The translations under genes and the position numbers were made by a program. A stretch of DNA of 7,009 bases from Flavobacteriales bacterium. Lineage in GTDB: Bacteria; Bacteroidota; Bacteroidia; Flavobacteriales; Flavobacteriaceae. The stretch is taken from the NCBI GenBank assembly GCA_027032855.1, contig JALVLX010000247.1:1-7009 (forward strand). The letters run 5' to 3'. How positions within the stretch are numbered: position 1 is the stretch's first letter; every line of letters begins with the position of its first letter. This document shows, piece by piece, positions 4,803 through 7,009 of the stretch. Below the pieces are notes generated by a model. It was not told the origin of the DNA, did no database searches, and was given only the letters and a program-made list of their open reading frames with translations.

Positions 4803-5456
4803 ATGAACAATATCTGTCATAACATACAAAACATCAAACAAAACATACCTGAATCTGTTACATTAATAGCTGTATCCAAAACCAAACCGGTATCTGATAT
4901 TCAAACGGCTTACGATTGTGGTCAGCGTCATTTTGGTGAAAATAAAGTACAAGAACTGGTTGAAAAACAAAGTCAATTACAGCTTGATATCAAATGGCAT
5001 TTGATAGGTCATTTGCAACGGAATAAGGTTAAATACATTGCCGGATTTATCTATTTGATTCACGGGGTTGATAATATCAAATTGCTCAAAGAGATAGATA
5101 AGCAGGCAAGTAAACACAATAAAATAGTTAATGTTTTGTTGCAGGTAAAAATTGCACAAGAATCTACTAAATTCGGCATGGACGATGCTTTGTTGGGAGA
5201 GATACTTCAACAATATAAAAATCAAGCTTTTCCCAATGTGCAAATAAAAGGTTTGATGGGCATGGCTACCAATACACCGGACAAACAACAAATTGCCGAA
5301 GAGTTTTCACATTTAGCCCATTTGTATGAAACCTATAGCCGTGAGTTCCCCGGATTTGAGTACTTGTCAATGGGTATGAGTGGCGATTATCTGCTGGCTG
5401 TTGCCAACGGTAGTAATATGATTAGAGTAGGCTCGGCTATTTTTGGTGCCAGATAA
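4803..5456 (+). CDS. yggS: YggS/PROSC family PLP homeostasis protein
   Basis: This 217-residue cytoplasmic protein belongs to the YggS/PLPBP family (COG0325), which has an alanine-racemase-like TIM barrel, binds pyridoxal phosphate and balances cellular PLP and amino-acid pools without a known catalytic reaction. The PLP lysine lies in LIAVSKTKP (K26). Other family motifs are HFGENKVQEL (43-52), KWHLIGHLQRNK (64-75), KFGM (123-126), IKGLMGMAT (148-156), LSMGMSGDY (188-196) and the phosphate-binding end GSNMIRVGSAIFGAR (203-217). Length is normal, slightly short for the family. The ATG follows a CA-rich leader without Shine-Dalgarno. The next gene has its own promoter inside the following spacer, so yggS may be transcribed separately. 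SerC, upstream, is a PLP enzyme, but a functional link is only suggestive. Identification is secure. Confidence 0.95.
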   Translation: MNNICHNIQNIKQNIPESVTLIAVSKTKPVSDIQTAYDCGQRHFGENKVQELVEKQSQLQLDIKWHLIGHLQRNKVKYIAGFIYLIHGVDNIKLLKEIDKQASKHNKIVNVLLQVKIAQESTKFGMDDALLGEILQQYKNQAFPNVQIKGLMGMATNTPDKQQIAEEFSHLAHLYETYSREFPGFEYLSMGMSGDYLLAVANGSNMIRVGSAIFGAR

Positions 5457-5470
5457 GTGTATTTTTTTAT

Positions 5471-5478
5471 TAACTTTG
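5471..5478 (+). promoter_or_regulatory. Bacteroidota -7 promoter element (TAACTTTG)
   Basis: TAACTTTG at 5471-5478 fits the Bacteroidota consensus TAnnTTTG exactly and lies 23 bp upstream of the ATG at 5502, so transcription would start near 5484-5488 with a leader under 20 nt. The -33 element is poor: a TTTG at 5442-5445 is 25 bp away, longer than the usual spacing, and nothing better is seen. The position, in the short gap after yggS, suggests it drives the PASTA-rluD pair. It also argues against the upstream in-frame GTG as the start. Confidence 0.6.
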
Positions 5479-5501
5479 CAAGGCATACTCAAAACGGACT
5501 T

Positions 5502-6149
5502 ATGGACTTTTTTAAATTTCTTATCAGTAAAACTTTTCTGAAAAATCTGATTGCCGCTGTTATTTTATTAGTGTTGATTGTATTCGGATTAAATATTTAT
5601 TTAGGTTCTTATACCCATCATAATGAGTACCATTTGGTGCCGGACTTGACCAACAAATCTTTTGAACAAGCTAAAAAAATATTGGAAGACCGTAAGATGA
5701 AAATTGAGATAATCGACACGGTTGATTACAATCCGAAGTTTAAAAAGTATGCCGTTGTAGAACAAAATCCGCGAAAAGACGATAAGGTAAAAGTAGGACG
5801 AAAAATTTATGTAAAAATCAATAATAACAAATTTGCACAGGTTTCATTTCCGCATGTAATCGGTAAGTCCAGACGACAAGCCTTGAGTTTGATAAAAGCT
5901 TCCGGGTTGAAAGTAGGAAAAATTACAACACGTCCATATTTTGCTGAAATTGTTTTGAAAGCATTTCACAAAAAAGATACGTTGAAAAACGGTTCAAAAA
6001 TTCCAAAAAATTCGGTTATTGATCTTATAATTGGTGATGGTAAACGTGCCGTTGACGAAGAAGAAAATAATGAACAAAATGAAGGAACGCAATCCCAACA
6101 GCCGGATGCAGATATTCAAAAAACCATAAATGATGTCATCGGAAATTAA
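5502..6149 (+). CDS. Small membrane-anchored PASTA domain protein
   Basis: This is a 215-residue protein counted from ATG 5502. A short N-terminal tail (1-14) is followed by one membrane segment (about 15-34, LKNLIAAVILLVLIVFGLNI), then an extracytoplasmic part with two PASTA repeats (about 43-107, beginning YHLVPDLTNKS; about 114-180, beginning FPHVIGKSRRQ). An acidic, Gln/Asn-rich tail (184-215) ends it. PASTA modules bind peptidoglycan or muropeptides in penicillin-binding proteins and Ser/Thr kinases. Here no kinase or transpeptidase domain is attached, so a cell-wall sensing or scaffolding role in the periplasm is inferred. An in-frame GTG at 5457 would add 15 residues but precedes the promoter element, so ATG 5502 is preferred. 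The 3' end overlaps the pseudouridine synthase gene by 17 nt, which suggests translational coupling. Bacteroidota often place such a gene beside rluD, frequently with ddl beyond. Confidence 0.88.
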   Translation: MDFFKFLISKTFLKNLIAAVILLVLIVFGLNIYLGSYTHHNEYHLVPDLTNKSFEQAKKILEDRKMKIEIIDTVDYNPKFKKYAVVEQNPRKDDKVKVGRKIYVKINNNKFAQVSFPHVIGKSRRQALSLIKASGLKVGKITTRPYFAEIVLKAFHKKDTLKNGSKIPKNSVIDLIIGDGKRAVDEEENNEQNEGTQSQQPDADIQKTINDVIGN

Positions 6150-7009
6150 TGAATTACCCGAAGAAGAGAAACTCTTTGAACATTTTGCTTTTACGGTTGA
6201 CAAAGGGCAGGGGAGTGTGCGTATTGACCGTTACTTGACTGATAAAATTGAGAATCTCACCCGCAACCGTATTCAAAATGTTGCCAAAGCAGGTGGGGTA
6301 TTGGTCAACGGTAAACCGGTAAAATCCAACTACAAAGTAAAACCGCTGGACGATATTAGAATTGTTCTGCCTTATGCTCCCTACGAAAATTTGTTGGTGC
6401 CGGAAGATATACCTTTGGATATAGTTTATGAAGATGATGATTTGGTGGTTGTCAACAAACCTGCCGGAATGGTGGTGCATCCCGGACATGGTAATTACAG
6501 CGGTACCTTGCTCAACGCATTAATCTTTCACTTTGATAATCTGCCCGAAAATGCTGACAACCGTCCCGGATTGGTACACCGTATTGATAAAGATACAACC
6601 GGTTTGTTGGTAGTAGGAAAAAATGAAAATGCCTTGACAAAATTGGCTAAACAATTTGCCGACAAAACTTCTAAACGTAAATATGTTGCGTTGGTATGGG
6701 GAGACTTGAAGGAAAATGAAGGAACCATTGAAGGTAATTTGGGGCGTAACCCCAAGAACCGTTTGCAAATGATTGTTTTTCCGGAAGGGGATTTTGGCAA
6801 ACATGCTGTGACGCATTACAGGGTTTTGGAACGTTTCGGTTACGTGACTTTGGTAGAATTGGAATTAGAAACCGGACGCACGCATCAAATCAGAGCGCAT
6901 ATGAAATATATAGGTCACCCGCTTTTTAACGATGCGCGATATGGCGGTGACAAGATACTGAAAGGCACAACTTTTACCAAGTACAAACAGTTTGTTGACA
7001 ATACTTTTA
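6133..7009 (+). CDS. rluD: RluA/RluD-family 23S rRNA pseudouridine synthase (3' end outside window)
   Basis: Enzymes of this family isomerise uridines to pseudouridine in large-subunit ribosomal RNA; RluD modifies helix 69. The visible 292 residues contain an N-terminal S4 RNA-binding domain (about 29-77, VRIDRYLTDKI to DDIRIVLP), then the catalytic domain: DLVVVNKPAGMVVHPGHGN (103-121), the active-site motif LVHRIDKDTTGLLVVGK (147-163) with catalytic Asp D152, RKYVALVWG (182-190) and the C-terminal LETGRTHQIRAHMKYIGHP (245-263). Family members are about 320-360 residues, so roughly 30-70 residues and the stop codon lie beyond base 7009. The ATG at 6133 sits inside the PASTA gene, in another frame. 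No other in-frame ATG gives the S4 domain intact with better context. The rluD name is by S4 presence and motif; rluA/rluC-like specificity cannot be excluded. Confidence 0.93.
   Translation, partial: MSSEINELPEEEKLFEHFAFTVDKGQGSVRIDRYLTDKIENLTRNRIQNVAKAGGVLVNGKPVKSNYKVKPLDDIRIVLPYAPYENLLVPEDIPLDIVYEDDDLVVVNKPAGMVVHPGHGNYSGTLLNALIFHFDNLPENADNRPGLVHRIDKDTTGLLVVGKNENALTKLAKQFADKTSKRKYVALVWGDLKENEGTIEGNLGRNPKNRLQMIVFPEGDFGKHAVTHYRVLERFGYVTLVELELETGRTHQIRAHMKYIGHPLFNDARYGGDKILKGTTFTKYKQFVDNTF

Noticed and set aside
5457..5501. GTG start for the PASTA protein at 5457
   Set aside because: The segment includes the promoter -7 element and encodes residues unlike a normal N-terminal membrane anchor leader.

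Overview
This window looks like chromosomal DNA of a member of the Bacteroidota, probably near the Bacteroidales. The evidence is the gene order serC-serA-DUF1015, a short SerA without an ACT domain whose catalytic His is replaced by Lys, a PASTA-protein gene overlapping an rluD-like gene, one clear TAnnTTTG (-7) promoter element, and start codons preceded by A-rich DNA rather than Shine-Dalgarno sequences. All genes are on the + strand and the DNA is AT-rich. The species cannot be named from the sequence alone.

Layout. Bases 2-532 hold the 3' part of serC (phosphoserine aminotransferase). A 243-bp repeat-filled spacer follows. Bases 776-1696 are serA (3-phosphoglycerate dehydrogenase), and 6 bp later a DUF1015 gene runs from 1703 to 2953. 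A second repeat-filled spacer (297 bp) leads to 3251-4465, a divergent DUF1015 paralogue that keeps the fold landmarks but has lost the DGHHR signature and other conserved motifs. A third spacer (337 bp) precedes yggS (4803-5456, PLP homeostasis protein). A promoter at 5471-5478 then serves a small membrane-anchored PASTA protein (5502-6149). Its 3' end overlaps by 17 nt an RluD-type pseudouridine synthase (6133 to beyond the window end).

How the genes work together. SerA and SerC carry out the first two steps of serine synthesis (3-phosphoglycerate to phosphohydroxypyruvate to phosphoserine). The tight coupling of serA to DUF1015, and the DGHHR signature that DUF1015 shares with ParB/sulfiredoxin-fold free serine kinases, suggest that DUF1015 acts on serine or phosphoserine. 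This is an inference. The second DUF1015 protein would then be a pseudoenzyme partner or regulator. The yggS/PASTA/rluD part is a separate housekeeping block concerned with PLP balance, the cell envelope and ribosomal RNA modification.

The most unusual content is in the three spacers. Each is built from short degenerate tandem words (7-, 8- and 9-nt periods) plus hairpin elements. One hairpin family occurs in the first and third spacers in opposite orientation. Its loop and flanks are conserved, but its inner stem differs in sequence and length while staying fully complementary, and its outer stem shows a compensatory A-T/G-C change. This points to a dispersed element selected for structure.
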